From Streptomyces sp. NBC_01306 (GTDB lineage Bacteria > Actinomycetota > Actinomycetes > Streptomycetales > Streptomycetaceae), in contig NZ_JAPEPC010000001.1 in the NCBI RefSeq assembly GCF_026340465.1, positions 3,830,001 through 3,894,000 on the forward strand: a stretch of DNA of 64,000 nt, given 5' to 3'. Positions 1 to 9,789 of this stretch are shown in pieces. Below the pieces are notes generated by a model. That model searched no databases. It was given only the letters and a program-made list of their open reading frames with translations, and had not been told where the DNA came from. The translations under genes and the position numbers were made by a program. The first letter of the stretch is position 1. Every line of letters starts with the position of its first letter.

Positions 1-1510
<1,510 letters not shown>

Positions 1511-1588
1511 CAGTTGCTCGCGTCCACTGTGTTAGTTCTGAAATAACGAACGACCGTGTTGTATCCGGTGTTGGTTAATTTCATAGTG

Positions 1589-1705
1589 TTTCGGTGGTCA
1601 TTGCGTTAGGGAAACGCCCGGTTACATTCCGAACCCGGAAGCTAAGCCTTTCAGCGCCGATGGTACTGCAGGGGGGACCCTGTGGGAGAGTAGGACGCCG
1701 CCGAA
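1589..1705 (+). rRNA. 5S ribosomal RNA
   Basis: The sequence runs from tttcggtggtca to taggacgccgccgaa, with complementary 5' and 3' ends (cggtgg...ccgccg) forming helix I. The conserved loop core, cattccgaacccggaagcta, is present. The length of about 117 nt matches actinobacterial 5S. It lies about 80 bp after the 23S gene, in normal rrn order. Confidence 0.97.
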
Positions 1706-1714
1706 CAATTTTTA

Positions 1715-1757
1715 GCCTCAGCCCCGGACCGTTATGGTCCGGGGCTGAGGCATTTTT
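1715..1757 (+). terminator. rrn operon Rho-independent terminator
   Basis: A perfect 16-bp inverted repeat (gcctcagccccggacc, loop gttat, then its complement) is followed by attttt. It starts 10 bp after the 5S gene, which is the expected position for the end of the rRNA transcript. Confidence 0.93.
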
Positions 1758-1818
1758 GCGTCCACGTGCAGTTCAAATTCGTGTGCAGTCCTGCGGGTCT
1801 GTCTGGCAGGATCCCGGC

Positions 1819-2373
1819 ATGGAAGACGTCATACGGCCTGTGCGGGCTGATGAGTGGCTCAAGGTCAAGGAGCTGCGGCTGGTCGCGCTCCAGGATCCCG
1901 CAGCGCCCATTGCCTATCTCGAAACCTATGAAGCGGCCACCGCCCGCCCGGATTCCTTCTGGCAGGACCGGGCGGCCGGGGCCTCGCACGGTGGTACCGC
2001 ACGGCAGTTCATCGCGGAGGGGCCCGACGGGTCGTGGTCCGGTACCGTGGTCGTGCTGGTCGAACCCGTCGGGACCGAGGGGATCTTCGGGGAAGTGAAC
2101 TCCGTATCGCAGGCACATCTGGTCGGTGTGTACGTGCGGCCCGAGTTCCGTGGAGCGGGTCTCACCCAGGAGCTCTTCCGGGCGGCGATGGAGTGGGCCT
2201 GGTCGCTGGACGAGCCGCGGATCGAGCGGGTGCGGCTCTTCGTGCACCAGGCCAACGGCCGGGCTGCCGGCTTCTACCGCAAGATCGGTTTCGTACCGAC
2301 CGGTTACTCCGTCCCGGCCCCCGGCGACGCGGGGGACCGTGAGCTGGAGATGGTGGTCGACCGGCCGGTGTGA
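1819..2373 (+). CDS. GNAT family N-acetyltransferase
   Basis: This 184-aa protein would transfer an acetyl group from acetyl-CoA to an unknown amine. The GNAT fold is suggested by the acetyl-CoA-binding motif (VYVRPEFRGAGLTQELF, about residues 104-120) and by the C-terminal segment ANGRAAGFYRKIGF, which is the usual alpha4-beta7 element. I chose the ATG at 1819 because the longer reading frame would run back through the 5S gene and its terminator. The 3' end overlaps the convergent gene ending at 2304 by 70 bp. The substrate cannot be read from sequence. Confidence 0.85.
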   Translation: MEDVIRPVRADEWLKVKELRLVALQDPAAPIAYLETYEAATARPDSFWQDRAAGASHGGTARQFIAEGPDGSWSGTVVVLVEPVGTEGIFGEVNSVSQAHLVGVYVRPEFRGAGLTQELFRAAMEWAWSLDEPRIERVRLFVHQANGRAAGFYRKIGFVPTGYSVPAPGDAGDRELEMVVDRPV

Positions 2374-3245
2374 CGGGCCGTGCGGCGTACGAACAGGGCG
2401 CCGAGTCCCAGTATCAGGGCCCCCGCCCCGCCCGCCATCAGCGACGTCCCGGCCGAGCCGGGTGTCGAGCCGGCGGACCCGGCGGCCGCGGTGGCGCGGG
2501 TCGCGGTGTGGTGGGTGCCGGTGCTGTCGGCGTAGCCTCCCGCCTCGCCCTTCTTCGCGTACTGCGAGCCCGGCAGCTTGTCGCCGTACGCCTTGTGTAC
2601 TCGGTGCCGGTACGCGGCGAGTGTCGTTCCGCGGGCGCCGACCGCGTGTACGGCCTCGGTGTCCAGGGGCAGGATCCGCGTCCCCTTCATGACGTACCAG
2701 GCGTTGATCTGCGGCTCACGGAAGACGGTGCCGCCGGGCAGTTTCGCGGCGCCCTTCGCCGCGTAGTGCGTCTCGTCGTCGCCGGTGGCGATGTTCACGA
2801 CCTGCCAGGAGGCCCCCTGCGGGACGGTCCACACCGATGCCTTCCGGCCGTCGGCGGAGACCGCGGTACTGGCCAGGAAGTCCAGCCGCGCGACAGGGGC
2901 GCCGGAGCGGGCTGCGACGAAGTCCGGGGAGAGTGTGTAGACGGGCACGGCCGGGCCCTTGATCTGCGGGGCCGGGCCGGAGGCCGCCGACGGCGTTGCG
3001 GGGTGAGTGCCCGAGTCTGCGAAGAAGCGTGCCAGCGTGTGCAGAGTGGCGGGGGATGCCGCTGCGTGCTGTGCGGCGCTGCGGCCGGCCGCGGAATCGG
3101 TGAGGTGCGCGGTGGGGCCGGTGGAGTGGTCGGCCGCGGAGGCCCCGGGGGCGAGGGCGAGTGCCGCGGTGGCCGCGGCTCCGGCGAGGGCCGCTCGCAG
3201 GAGGGTGCGGCCGTACGGGGCGGGGCGTGTGAGGCGTCTCTGCAT
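2304..3245 (-). CDS. secreted, C-terminally membrane-anchored protein
   Basis: I do not recognise the family of this 313-aa protein. It has a Sec signal peptide (positive MQRRLTRPAPYGR, hydrophobic core, AxA cleavage site near residue 37). A soluble extracellular region of about 220 residues follows. A Ser/Gly/Thr-rich linker then leads to one transmembrane helix (GGAGALILGLGALFV, about residues 270-285), followed by RRTARH and a Ser-rich tail. This is the stop-transfer layout of a surface-anchored protein; no sortase LPxTG is seen. The start (ATG 3245) lies 5 bp after the stop of the papain-like protease gene, so the two are probably co-transcribed and may work together at the cell surface. 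Confidence 0.72.
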   Translation of the reverse strand: MQRRLTRPAPYGRTLLRAALAGAAATAALALAPGASAADHSTGPTAHLTDSAAGRSAAQHAAASPATLHTLARFFADSGTHPATPSAASGPAPQIKGPAVPVYTLSPDFVAARSGAPVARLDFLASTAVSADGRKASVWTVPQGASWQVVNIATGDDETHYAAKGAAKLPGGTVFREPQINAWYVMKGTRILPLDTEAVHAVGARGTTLAAYRHRVHKAYGDKLPGSQYAKKGEAGGYADSTGTHHTATRATAAAGSAGSTPGSAGTSLMAGGAGALILGLGALFVRRTARHTGRSTTISSSRSPASPGAGTE

Positions 3246-3250
3246 GGTGG

Positions 3251-3844
3251 TCACGCCCCGATCCGGTAGAGCGAGTGGGTCCAGGAGAACTCGTTGTTGC
3301 TGACGTACCAGTCGTGGGCGGCCCAGTTGTAGCGGTTGTCCGACGGCCAGGGGTCGCCCCAGTAGACCCAGTCGCCGGCCGTGTCGTACCCGTAGACGAC
3401 ATTCATGTGCCCGCCGCCGCTCGACCACTGGATGCGGTCGGCGATGGGGCGGCCGGCGTTGATCTCGGTCTGTACGGTGGACGACTGGAGCCAGCCGGTG
3501 ACATAGGAACCCGGGCTGATACCAGCCCAGTTGAGGCCGTCCTGGACGTTGGCGAGGGTGGCCTGGTCGTTGGGGCAGTTGCCGTTCTGGCTGCGGCCGA
3601 ACGCGGCGTTGCAGAACTGGTTCTGGCTGTAGTCGCGGCCGTACCAGCCGGCGATGGTGTTACCCGTCGCGGCCCAGCACCAGTTGGTCTGCTGCTGCTC
3701 CTGCATGGTGATGTTGAGGCGTTTTGCTCCCGCCGCCGCTGGCACGGTCGTGGGGGTGGCTGCCGCCGTGGTGATGGGCAGGGCGAACAGGGCTGCCGCG
3801 GTGGCGATGGCGGCAAGGGACAGCCGTCTCCTGTGGGTGCGCAT
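3251..3844 (-). CDS. secreted papain-like cysteine protease (C39/C70-like)
   Basis: The 197-aa precursor has a clear signal peptide (MRTHRRRLSLAAIATAAALF, cleaved near the TAAA run). The mature domain carries the papain-like signature QQQTNWCWAATGNTIAGWY, with the catalytic Cys in NWCWAA. It also has a likely catalytic His in GGGHMNVVYGYD and a third site in YWGDPWP. This arrangement resembles bacterial AvrRpt2/C39_2-like proteases. It should act outside the cell; the substrate is unknown. ATG 3844 is chosen because the signal peptide begins there. It is followed after 5 bp by the membrane-anchored partner and is divergent from the HTH gene at 4074. Confidence 0.85.
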   Translation of the reverse strand: MRTHRRRLSLAAIATAAALFALPITTAAATPTTVPAAAGAKRLNITMQEQQQTNWCWAATGNTIAGWYGRDYSQNQFCNAAFGRSQNGNCPNDQATLANVQDGLNWAGISPGSYVTGWLQSSTVQTEINAGRPIADRIQWSSGGGHMNVVYGYDTAGDWVYWGDPWPSDNRYNWAAHDWYVSNNEFSWTHSLYRIGA

Positions 3845-4073
3845 CGTGTTCCTCCCGGGGTGGGGGTGGATTGGAGGAGCGCGTCCGGACGCTGTGGTGA
3901 GCATCGGGTGTTGTTGCGTGCCGGTCAACGCGGTTGAATACGCGACGGCACGGCACTGTGAATGGCGCGTGGCCGGTTGTGAACGGCCCCCTTCTCCACC
4001 TGCACGGTCGGCTCCGTCCGCTGCGCTGCTCCGCTGTCCGCCGTGAATGTTCACCGGAACCGGAGGGGCACTG

Positions 4074-5048
4074 ATGGAACGGATCACGGGGCGGGATCCG
4101 GTGGCCGCCGCCGGTTCGGAACTCGACCTGGCCCTGCACACCGGCCCTTTCCATCTCGCGCTGCGTACTGCTCTCGCCGTGCGGGGGCTGCCGCTGCACC
4201 GGGTCCAGCATCATCTGGCGAGCCGGGGGATCAAAGTCGGTGTAACGAGCCTCAGTTACTGGCAACAGGGGGTGCGGCGGCCCCGGCGGGCCGAGTCGCT
4301 GCGGGCGGTGAGCGCACTGGAGGAGGTGCTGCGGCTGCCCGCCGGTTCATTGGTACGGCTGCTTGCTGACGGGGGCGGCGGGCCTGCGGGTGGTGGGCCA
4401 CGCGGTACGAGTGAACGGCCGGCCGGTCGTTCGTACCGTTCGCTGGTCGCGGGTGCCGCTGTGCTGGAGGGGCTGCTCGCCGGGATGGGGAGCCCGGCGG
4501 ACGGCGGGCTCCACACAGTGGGTCACCACGAGTCGGTGCGGATCGGGGCCGACCGGCGGCTGGTCGGCCGCTCGTCGCAGCATGTCGTCCGCGCCCACCG
4601 GGACGGGGTGGACCGCTATGTGGCCATCCACCACGGGGATCCTGGATGCGACCCCGGGCGGGTGGAGGTCCTGGCCGGGGAGAACTGCCGTACGGGGCGG
4701 GTGCGGTGGGAGCGGGAGACCGGGGTGGTCGTCGCGGAGCTGCTGTTCGACGCCCGGCTGCGGGCCGGGGAGACCTATGTGTTCAGGTACGGGTTCGAGG
4801 ACGGCACCGGGGGGCCGAGCAGCGAGTATGTGCGCGGATTCAGTTTCGCCGGTGGGCAGTACGTCCTGCAGGTCCGCTTCGACGAACATGCGCTTCCGGT
4901 GCGGTGCCGGCGCTTCGCGCAGGCCACGGCGGGGACGGTACGGGGAGCCCGGCGGGATCTGACGCTCAGCGGTCTGTACCGGTCCGTCCATACCGTGGAG
5001 CAGGAGGTACGGCCGGGGCGGGTGGGGATCGACTGGGACTGGGAGTAG
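4074..5048 (+). CDS. HTH-like regulatory protein, unknown ligand
   Basis: The N-terminal 100 residues of this 324-aa protein look like a DNA-binding helical domain. They include the segment LHRVQHHLASRGIKVGVTSL and then SYWQQGVRRPRRAESLRAV, which resembles the recognition helix and wing of XRE-type proteins. The C-terminal 200 residues are beta-rich (HESVRIGADRRLVGRSSQHV, then RAGETYVFRYGFED) and unrecognised. ATG 4074 is preceded by ggagg at 4062. A start 27 bp upstream is possible but has no ribosome site. The gene is divergent from the protease pair, so it could control it; this is inference from position only. Confidence 0.6.
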   Translation: MERITGRDPVAAAGSELDLALHTGPFHLALRTALAVRGLPLHRVQHHLASRGIKVGVTSLSYWQQGVRRPRRAESLRAVSALEEVLRLPAGSLVRLLADGGGGPAGGGPRGTSERPAGRSYRSLVAGAAVLEGLLAGMGSPADGGLHTVGHHESVRIGADRRLVGRSSQHVVRAHRDGVDRYVAIHHGDPGCDPGRVEVLAGENCRTGRVRWERETGVVVAELLFDARLRAGETYVFRYGFEDGTGGPSSEYVRGFSFAGGQYVLQVRFDEHALPVRCRRFAQATAGTVRGARRDLTLSGLYRSVHTVEQEVRPGRVGIDWDWE

Positions 5049-5137
5049 CGCCCCTCGCGCCGGCGCCTTCGGATGGCGCCTCCCTCTGGCGCCTTCCCCG
5101 CTCCTTCCGGCGTCTCCCGTACGGAGGTTGAGCGCCG

Positions 5138-6814
5138 TCAGAAGGGTGTGGCGTCGGGCAGTTCCTGGTGGGGCCAGCGGTTGCGCGCCTGTTCGCGGGA
5201 GCGGAGCAGTGCCAGCGGGTGCAGACCCTGCTCGTGGCCGGATGTGAGCAGCTCCGGCAGATACGGGAACGGGGCCACCGCGGCGACATCGTCCAGGACG
5301 AGCGTCATTGGTGGGTCGAGCCGACCGTCAGTTGACCGTGCGGCCAAGCGGCGGCCGTGCTCGACCACGCTGGAGGCGAGTGCGGTGAGAAACGGCATGG
5401 CGCCGGGGCGCGTGCGCGGGTCCTCGATTGCTTCACCCACCACATAGAGAGTGCCCCCCTCGTGGATGAATGATTCCAGCGTGACCGTATCGGTTCGGTT
5501 CGGTGTGCAGGCTTCGCGGATGTGGATCGAGGAGAGTGCGCTCAGTGCACGGGCCGTCAGCTCCTGGGCGACCTCGCGGCGTTCGGGGTGGGCGGTGAGC
5601 GCCGACTCCAGCAGGCCCGCTGATCCGGAGCGCGCCCGTGCGTGGGTGCGCAGGATGCGTACCGCCTCCTGGGCCTGGCCGGCGCCCTGGGCCCAGCGGT
5701 GGACCTGCCGGAACGGGCGGCCGTCCACGGCTGCGGCGTGCAGCCAGCTGCTCAGGAGCGTCTCGGCGGTGTCGGCCATGGTCGTGTCGATGCGGGCGGT
5801 CGGACGGACCGGTGCGAGCAACGCGACGGCGCGGGCTGCGGCGGTGTCGGCGTCCTCGCAGCCGCTGGTGGGGGACCAGTGGAGGCGGGCGGGGGTGTCG
5901 CAGAGGTGGCCGGGGTCGTAGACGAGTACGGGTCCGAGCTTGGCCCGGGCGTCCTTCGTCTCCGACCAGACAGCGGGTGAGGAGGTGACGACGAGTGCGG
6001 GGCCGGCAGCGTCGCTCACGGCCTGGACAGCGGCGGCCCGGCGTACCGGGGCGGGCCCGAAGCGGACCAGGGGCACCGGGAGGAGGGCGTCGGCGGCAGC
6101 CGGGGCTGGGGCGATCGGGTCGGGGGTGGCTGTGGGGGCCGGTGCGGGGGTGGCCGGCGCTGTTCCGGCGGGGCGGTCGGTGGCGCCTGTGGGGGTGGCA
6201 GCAGCCTCGGCCAGCAGGCCGGGCTGCATGAACTGGTCGGTGTGCTCGACCTGTTGGGGATGCTGAGGCTGTTGAGCTTGTTGAGGCTGTTGGGTCTGCT
6301 CGGTGGGGACGGTCTGGTCGGTGCTCTGTGGCGCGGTCCGCTCCGGTGACCTCGGGGGCGCGACGCGTGGTGTGCCGGCTGTGGCTGTCCGGCGGGCGTT
6401 GCGTACCGCGCGCCAGCGGGTGAGCGTGCCGAGGACGAAGACGGTCAGCACCAGCAGGACCAGGACTTCGCTGATGAGCAGGCCCCAGAACAACCCGTAC
6501 CCGGAGAGCCGGCCCGGTGGGGTGTCCGGCCAGGCGGCGGCGAGGTCGTGCGGGGACGCGGCCAGTTCGCGCATGGCCACCGGGGTGTGTGTCACGGTCA
6601 CGCCGTCCGGCCAGGCGCCGTGGGCGAAGACGGCGGCGAGGCCCGTGGCCAGCCAGACCAGGAGGGTCAGGCCGAGCAGGAAGACGATCAGCGCGATCAG
6701 CAGCCCGTCCGGGATACCGCGTGACTGTGGCTGGGACGGCTGCTGGTGCGCTGGGTGGTGCCGGTTGTGGTGCTCGTGCTGCTGGTGGTGCCCATGGTGC
6801 GGGGTGTCGTGCAT
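5138..6814 (-). CDS. VirD4/TraD-like coupling protein with degenerate P-loop
   Basis: This 558-aa protein has a His/Gln-rich N-terminus (1-30) and two transmembrane helices (about 38-63 and 108-130). A long Pro/Gln/Thr/Ala linker (145-245) leads to a TraD/VirD4-type C-terminal domain. The Walker B region is TLVLDDVAAVAPFPYLPELL (504-523), close to the LDEFGNIAPLPSLP block of coupling proteins. At the Walker A position the sequence is TSSPAVWSE (277-285) before GPVLVYDP, so the GxxxxGK[ST] lysine is missing. Couplers normally feed substrates into type IV channels; whether this one uses ATP is doubtful. It is the last gene of the operon, starting 1 bp after the VirB4 stop. Confidence 0.8.
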   Translation of the reverse strand: MHDTPHHGHHQQHEHHNRHHPAHQQPSQPQSRGIPDGLLIALIVFLLGLTLLVWLATGLAAVFAHGAWPDGVTVTHTPVAMRELAASPHDLAAAWPDTPPGRLSGYGLFWGLLISEVLVLLVLTVFVLGTLTRWRAVRNARRTATAGTPRVAPPRSPERTAPQSTDQTVPTEQTQQPQQAQQPQHPQQVEHTDQFMQPGLLAEAAATPTGATDRPAGTAPATPAPAPTATPDPIAPAPAAADALLPVPLVRFGPAPVRRAAAVQAVSDAAGPALVVTSSPAVWSETKDARAKLGPVLVYDPGHLCDTPARLHWSPTSGCEDADTAAARAVALLAPVRPTARIDTTMADTAETLLSSWLHAAAVDGRPFRQVHRWAQGAGQAQEAVRILRTHARARSGSAGLLESALTAHPERREVAQELTARALSALSSIHIREACTPNRTDTVTLESFIHEGGTLYVVGEAIEDPRTRPGAMPFLTALASSVVEHGRRLAARSTDGRLDPPMTLVLDDVAAVAPFPYLPELLTSGHEQGLHPLALLRSREQARNRWPHQELPDATPF

Positions 6815-6815
6815 A

Positions 6816-8228
6816 TCAGGCCACCGTCGACTCTGAGGACTCGTTCAGCTGCCGCTCGATCCTGGCCGCTCGTTCCTCCGCCTCCGTCTCCAGTTGGAGG
6901 GTCAGCGCGTCGTCGGCTTCCGGGGTGGACGACTCGGTCATGGCGCGGTCGGTGAAGACGAGGGGGCGTTCGGCCTCGGTGATCAGGTGTTTGACGACCT
7001 GGACGTTGCCGTTGACGTCCCAGACCGCGATGCCCGGGGTCAGGGTCGGGATGATCTCGACGGCCCAGCGCGGCAGGCCCAGGACGCGGCCCGTCGCCCG
7101 TGCCTCGTCGGCCTTCTGGGCGTAGATGGTCCGGGTCGACGCCATCTTCAGGATGGCCGCCGCTTCCCGGGCGGCGGCGCCGTCCACCACGTCCGAGAGG
7201 TGGTGGACCACCGCGACGAACGACAGGCCCAGGCGCCGGCCGAACTTCAGCAGGCGCTGGAAGAGCTGTGCCACGAAGGGGCTGTTGATGATGTGCCAGG
7301 CCTCTTCGACGAGGAAGATGCGCTTCTTGCGGTCGGGGCGGATCCAGGTGTGTTCCAGCCAGACACCGACGATCGCCATCAGGATGGGCATGGCGATGGA
7401 GTTGCGGTCGATGTGCGACAGGTCGAAGACGATCAGCGGGGCGTCCAGGTCGATACCGACCGAGGTCGGGCCGTCGAACATGCCGCGCAGGTCACCGTCC
7501 ACCAGGCGGTCCAGGACGAGGGCGACGTCCAGGCCCCAGGCCCGTACATCGTCTATACCGACGTTCATCGCCTCCGCCGACTCCGGTTCGGGGTGGCGGA
7601 GCTGCTCGACGATGTCGGTGAGGACCGGCTGGCGGTCGGTGATGGTCTCGTTGACGTACGCGTGCGCCACCTTGAGCGCGAAGCCCGAGCGTTCGTCCAG
7701 GCCGTGGCCCATGGCGACTTCGATGATCGTACGGAGCAGGGCCAGCTGGCCCGTGGTGGCGATGGCCGGATCCAGCGGGTTGAGCCGGATGCCGTGGTCG
7801 AGCGCGGCCATCGCGTCCAGCCGGATGGGGGTTATACCCAGCTGCTGGGCGATGAGGGCCCATTCACCGGCGCCGTCCTCGCCCTGGGCGTCGAGGACGA
7901 CGACCTGGCGGTCCTTGAAGCGCAGTTGGCGCAGGACGTAGGTCTTCTCCAGGGAGGATTTGCCGTTGCCGGATTCGCCGAGCACCAGCCAGTGCGGGGC
8001 GGGCAGCTGCTGTCCGTACAGCTGGAAGGGGTCGTAGATGTACCCCTTGCCCGAGTAGACCTCGCGGCCGATGATCACGCCGGAGTCGCCGAGGCCGGGG
8101 GCGGCCGTCGGCAGGTAGACCGCCTGGGCCTGGCCCGTCGACGTACGGACGGGGAGGCGCGTCGTCTCGACCTTGCCGAAGAGGAACGCGGCGAAGGCGT
8201 CGGTGACGGCTGACATCGGATCTCGCAT
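6816..8228 (-). CDS. VirB4-like type IV secretion ATPase (C-terminal motor)
   Basis: This 470-aa cytoplasmic ATPase has Walker A GESGNGKS (residues 84-91) and Walker B RIFLVEEAWHI (303-313). Its C-terminal segment (KFGRRLGLSFVAVVHHLSDV) is typical of the VirB4/TraC family. It lacks the N-terminal VirB4 domain; that part seems to reside in the protein encoded just upstream (8239-9789), so the usual VirB4 is split in two here. ATG 8228 is preferred to GTG 8231 because AGGGG sits 7 bp ahead. It should power subunit or substrate movement through the membrane channel made by the upstream genes. Confidence 0.9.
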   Translation of the reverse strand: MRDPMSAVTDAFAAFLFGKVETTRLPVRTSTGQAQAVYLPTAAPGLGDSGVIIGREVYSGKGYIYDPFQLYGQQLPAPHWLVLGESGNGKSSLEKTYVLRQLRFKDRQVVVLDAQGEDGAGEWALIAQQLGITPIRLDAMAALDHGIRLNPLDPAIATTGQLALLRTIIEVAMGHGLDERSGFALKVAHAYVNETITDRQPVLTDIVEQLRHPEPESAEAMNVGIDDVRAWGLDVALVLDRLVDGDLRGMFDGPTSVGIDLDAPLIVFDLSHIDRNSIAMPILMAIVGVWLEHTWIRPDRKKRIFLVEEAWHIINSPFVAQLFQRLLKFGRRLGLSFVAVVHHLSDVVDGAAAREAAAILKMASTRTIYAQKADEARATGRVLGLPRWAVEIIPTLTPGIAVWDVNGNVQVVKHLITEAERPLVFTDRAMTESSTPEADDALTLQLETEAEERAARIERQLNESSESTVA

Positions 8229-8238
8229 CACAGGGCCC

Positions 8239-9789
8239 CTATCGGCGGATGCCGGTCGCGAACGGCAGCGTATTCACAAAGGCGCGGTGGTGCTCGCGGT
8301 CGCACCATTCGAGCTTGAGATACGACTTGCCGGCCGATGCGCGGATGGTCCGCTTGTCGCGGGCCAGTGCTTCGGGTGAGCGGGACGAGACCGTGATGTA
8401 CCCGACCAGGTTGACGCCTGCCGCACCGCTGGCGAGGTCTTCGCCGCGCTGGTCGAGGCGGCCGTGGGTGGCGACGTCGCGTGGGTCGACGGTCCGGTTC
8501 ATCTTGGCGGCGCGGGATGCTTCGGCCTCGTCGTTGGTCTTCTCGGTGAGCATGCGCTCGATGGCGACTTCGGTCGGTTCGAGGTCCATGCAGACCGCGA
8601 CCGTACGGATCACGTCCGGGGTGTGGACGAGCAGCGGGGCGAGGAAGTTGACGCCGACGGGGGTCATCGGCCACTCCTTCACCCAGGCGGTGGCGTGGCA
8701 CCAGGGTGCGCGGGTGGAGGACTCGCGGGTCTTGGCCTGGAGGTAGGTGGGTTCGACGGCGTCGAGCTCGGCGGGCCAGGCGTTGCGCTTCGTCATGGCC
8801 TGGATGTGGTCGATGGGGTGGTCCGGGTCGTACATGGAGTGCACGAGTGAGGAGAGCCGTCCCTGGCCGAGGGGCTGGCGTACCCGGATGTCCGCCTCGG
8901 CGAGGCGGGCGCAGATGTCGGTGAGTTCGCGGGCCATGACGACGGCGAGGCCGGCGTCCTTGTCGAGGCGGCGGCCTGCGGCGGGCCGGGCTGCGCGGGC
9001 CATGGCGTGGGCTTCGGAGGCCAGTTCGCGGGTGAAGTGCATACAGGCCACCAGGTACGCGCGGTGCTGCTCGCTGGAGGTGGAGACCATGGAGGCGAGC
9101 TGGTCGTACGAGTCCTGGAGCCAGCCGGGGGCGCGGGGGTCGCCGCGCTGGGCGACGTCCTTGGCGTGTGCGTCCGGGTCGGCGGGGAGGGTGCGGGCGA
9201 GGATCTGCAGGCGGGTGACGAATCCGTCGCCGTTGGCCACGTGCTTGAGCAGGGTGCCGAACCGGTCCACCAGGGCTTCCTGGTCCTCCGAGTCGCGCAG
9301 GCCGACGCCGGGGCCCTCGATCTCGATGGCGGCGGTGACGGTGCGCCGGTCGGCGTGCAGGAGTACGGCGATCTCGTCGGGGCCGAAGGGGGCCGCCAGC
9401 CAGTTGATGCGGCCGATGCCGGGCGGCGGGCCGATCTCGACCTCGCGGCCGTCGAGTGCGATGCCCGCTTCCATGGTGGGGGAGCGGTAGGCGGTGCCGC
9501 GGCGCAGGGAGCGTTTGTAGCTGCGGTTGATCTCGAACCACTTGTAGAACGTGCGGTGCTTGTACGGGACGTACACCGCGGCGAGTGCCAGCATCGGGAA
9601 GCCGGTCAGCGTCACGATGCGCAGGGGCAGGACGGGGACGAGGAGTCCGCACATCATGCCGAGGAAGGCGCCCGCGATGATCAGTGCGATCTCGCCCGTC
9701 TCGCGGTTCTTGCCGACGATCGCCGATGGCCGGGCGCGGCCGATCAGATACGTGCGGCGGGGCGCGACCGGCTGGGACTGGGTCGTCAA
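8239..9789 (-). CDS. SCO6880-type protein (VirB3-like membrane segment plus VirB4 N-terminal-like domain)
   Basis: This 516-aa protein is of the type annotated in actinomycetes as the SCO6880 family. Near the N-terminus are two membrane helices (about residues 33-55 and 60-75: ALIIAGAFLGMMCGLLV, then MLALAAVYVPY) with a following basic stretch, like VirB3/PrgI proteins. The remaining roughly 430 residues are soluble, alpha/beta, and resemble the N-terminal domain of VirB4 ATPases, with no P-loop. It probably anchors the separate ATPase encoded 7 bp downstream to the membrane. It overlaps the upstream VirB6-like gene by 4 bp, so translation is likely coupled. Confidence 0.85.
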   Translation of the reverse strand: MTTQSQPVAPRRTYLIGRARPSAIVGKNRETGEIALIIAGAFLGMMCGLLVPVLPLRIVTLTGFPMLALAAVYVPYKHRTFYKWFEINRSYKRSLRRGTAYRSPTMEAGIALDGREVEIGPPPGIGRINWLAAPFGPDEIAVLLHADRRTVTAAIEIEGPGVGLRDSEDQEALVDRFGTLLKHVANGDGFVTRLQILARTLPADPDAHAKDVAQRGDPRAPGWLQDSYDQLASMVSTSSEQHRAYLVACMHFTRELASEAHAMARAARPAAGRRLDKDAGLAVVMARELTDICARLAEADIRVRQPLGQGRLSSLVHSMYDPDHPIDHIQAMTKRNAWPAELDAVEPTYLQAKTRESSTRAPWCHATAWVKEWPMTPVGVNFLAPLLVHTPDVIRTVAVCMDLEPTEVAIERMLTEKTNDEAEASRAAKMNRTVDPRDVATHGRLDQRGEDLASGAAGVNLVGYITVSSRSPEALARDKRTIRASAGKSYLKLEWCDREHHRAFVNTLPFATGIRR

